NCBI GenBank assembly: GCA_009746045.1
Contig: RPFO01000079.1
Span: 2,605,674-2,669,673 of the forward strand
DNA length: 64,000 nucleotides
Direction: 5' to 3'
Source: Mesostigma viride
Taxonomy: Eukaryota; Streptophyta; Mesostigmatophyceae; Mesostigmatales; Mesostigmataceae
The position numbers and the translations under genes are program-made. Positions 63,468 to 64,000 of this stretch are shown here, one piece after another. A model generated the notes under the pieces. That model worked only from the letters and a program-made list of their open reading frames with translations. It ran no database searches and had not been told where the DNA came from. Position 1 is the first letter of the stretch. Every line of letters starts with the position of its first letter.

Positions 63468-64000
63468 ATGGGTAAGGGTATGAAGGGCGAGTGGATCGCT
63501 GTCATACTCCTTCTGCTGAGCTTCACGGCGATGTCATCGAGTGTAATGTGGATCAAATGGAGTCCTTTGACGCTCATGGATAGCAGGGCCGAAGAAGATC
63601 GAAAAAAACAAATGTCCTCCAAGGATGATAAAAACCACGGAACTCAACTCAAGCCGAAGACGTCTAAGGAGGACTTGCAGAGATTGAAAGATTCTTCTTT
63701 GAACGGGTACAACGTTTTAAAGCCAAAAACAGACCAAAGTACGTTTGGGAAAACGGAAAAAGAACAGCAATCGGAAACGGTCAACGAAGTAGGGCCGAAG
63801 ACAGGGCCGGAAGTGTTTAAGATGTGGGAAGAAGCACAAAGGGAAAAAGAAAAAGAACAGCACCCCGGAAGTACTTTCGTGACTCCCGACGGGTCTGTCG
63901 GCATGACCAACGCGGTCTCGTCCGGCGAATCCGGCAGCGTGTCGTTGACGAGCGGTCAGACGGACAACATAGACGATAGCGTCAACTTCTGGGTCGCCAA
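63468..64000 (+). CDS. N-terminally anchored protein, partial (runs off the window)
   Basis: ATG 63468, reading open to the end of the window (at least 177 aa). Residues 9-29 are one hydrophobic helix (WIAVILLLLSFTAMSSSVMWI). A long Lys/Glu/Ser-rich hydrophilic region follows (KEDLQRLKDSS, EKEQQSETVN, EEAQREKEKEQ), then a TPDGSVGMTNAVSSGESGSVSLTSGQ turn-rich part. TATAAA ends 2 nt before the ATG. Virion or membrane protein, unknown family. Confidence 0.6.
   Translation, partial: MGKGMKGEWIAVILLLLSFTAMSSSVMWIKWSPLTLMDSRAEEDRKKQMSSKDDKNHGTQLKPKTSKEDLQRLKDSSLNGYNVLKPKTDQSTFGKTEKEQQSETVNEVGPKTGPEVFKMWEEAQREKEKEQHPGSTFVTPDGSVGMTNAVSSGESGSVSLTSGQTDNIDDSVNFWVA

Overview
The window reads as nuclear DNA of a eukaryote, probably a green alga, that carries a block of giant-virus-like (Nucleocytoviricota-type) genes and is heavily invaded by transposons. 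Host-type signs are a two-exon HAD phosphatase gene close to metazoan/plant pseudouridine-5'-phosphatase (22.9-25.5 kb), an organelle-type RNase H1 (20.3-21.4 kb), LTR retrotransposons with tRNA-Met-like primer sites, L1-type ORF1 remnants, and a non-LTR element encoding a restriction-like endonuclease. No viral hallmark gene (major capsid, DNA polymerase B, packaging ATPase) lies in the window, so the viral assignment rests on gene families: a DUF5767-like protein, BRO-like paralogues, MYND, HNH and U-box-like proteins, F-box-like N termini, and a repeated short zinc module.

Layout. 0.56-19.6 kb: one LTR retrotransposon on the minus strand (Copia-like PPT and PBS, 5-bp TCACT target duplication). 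Its interior holds fragments of other transposons, three perfect or near-perfect 204-bp palindromes, a 40-bp minisatellite, and three virus-like genes (8.0-11.8 kb). 20-25.5 kb: host genes. 26.0-28.1 kb: a truncated LTR retrotransposon. 28.4-29.5 kb: a cysteine-rich virus-like gene. 30.8-35.2 kb: a full-length LINE with a 13-bp target duplication and frameshifts. 35.6-39.3 kb: an unrecognised two-gene element, possibly a DDE-type transposon. 39.6-64 kb: the dense viral block, about 28 genes on both strands plus one tRNA, interrupted only by a fold-back repeat (41.2-42.3 kb).

The viral block has two promoter styles. One gene set (nuclear-type zinc, SIM-bearing and BRO-like proteins) has perfect or near-perfect heat-shock elements (alternating nGAAn units) upstream of a TATAAA box and a leader of about 30-70 nt or more. 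A second set (membrane proteins, zinc-module proteins) has a TATA-like hexamer only 2-9 nt from the ATG. I infer early/host-transcribed and late/structural classes. At least two viral genes carry spliceosomal-type introns and one tRNA has a Pol III terminator, which fits nuclear transcription.

The strongest candidate for something undescribed is a modular N-terminal zinc tag, C-x3-T-x2-G-x2-C-x(9-11)-C-x2-H followed by a basic HRAR-like linker. It sits on seven otherwise unrelated small-to-large proteins, one of them inside the retrotransposon-enclosed segment. It looks like an addressing or packaging module. All four likely coding frameshifts in the window fall in G/C homopolymers, so assembly errors should be excluded before genes are called dead.
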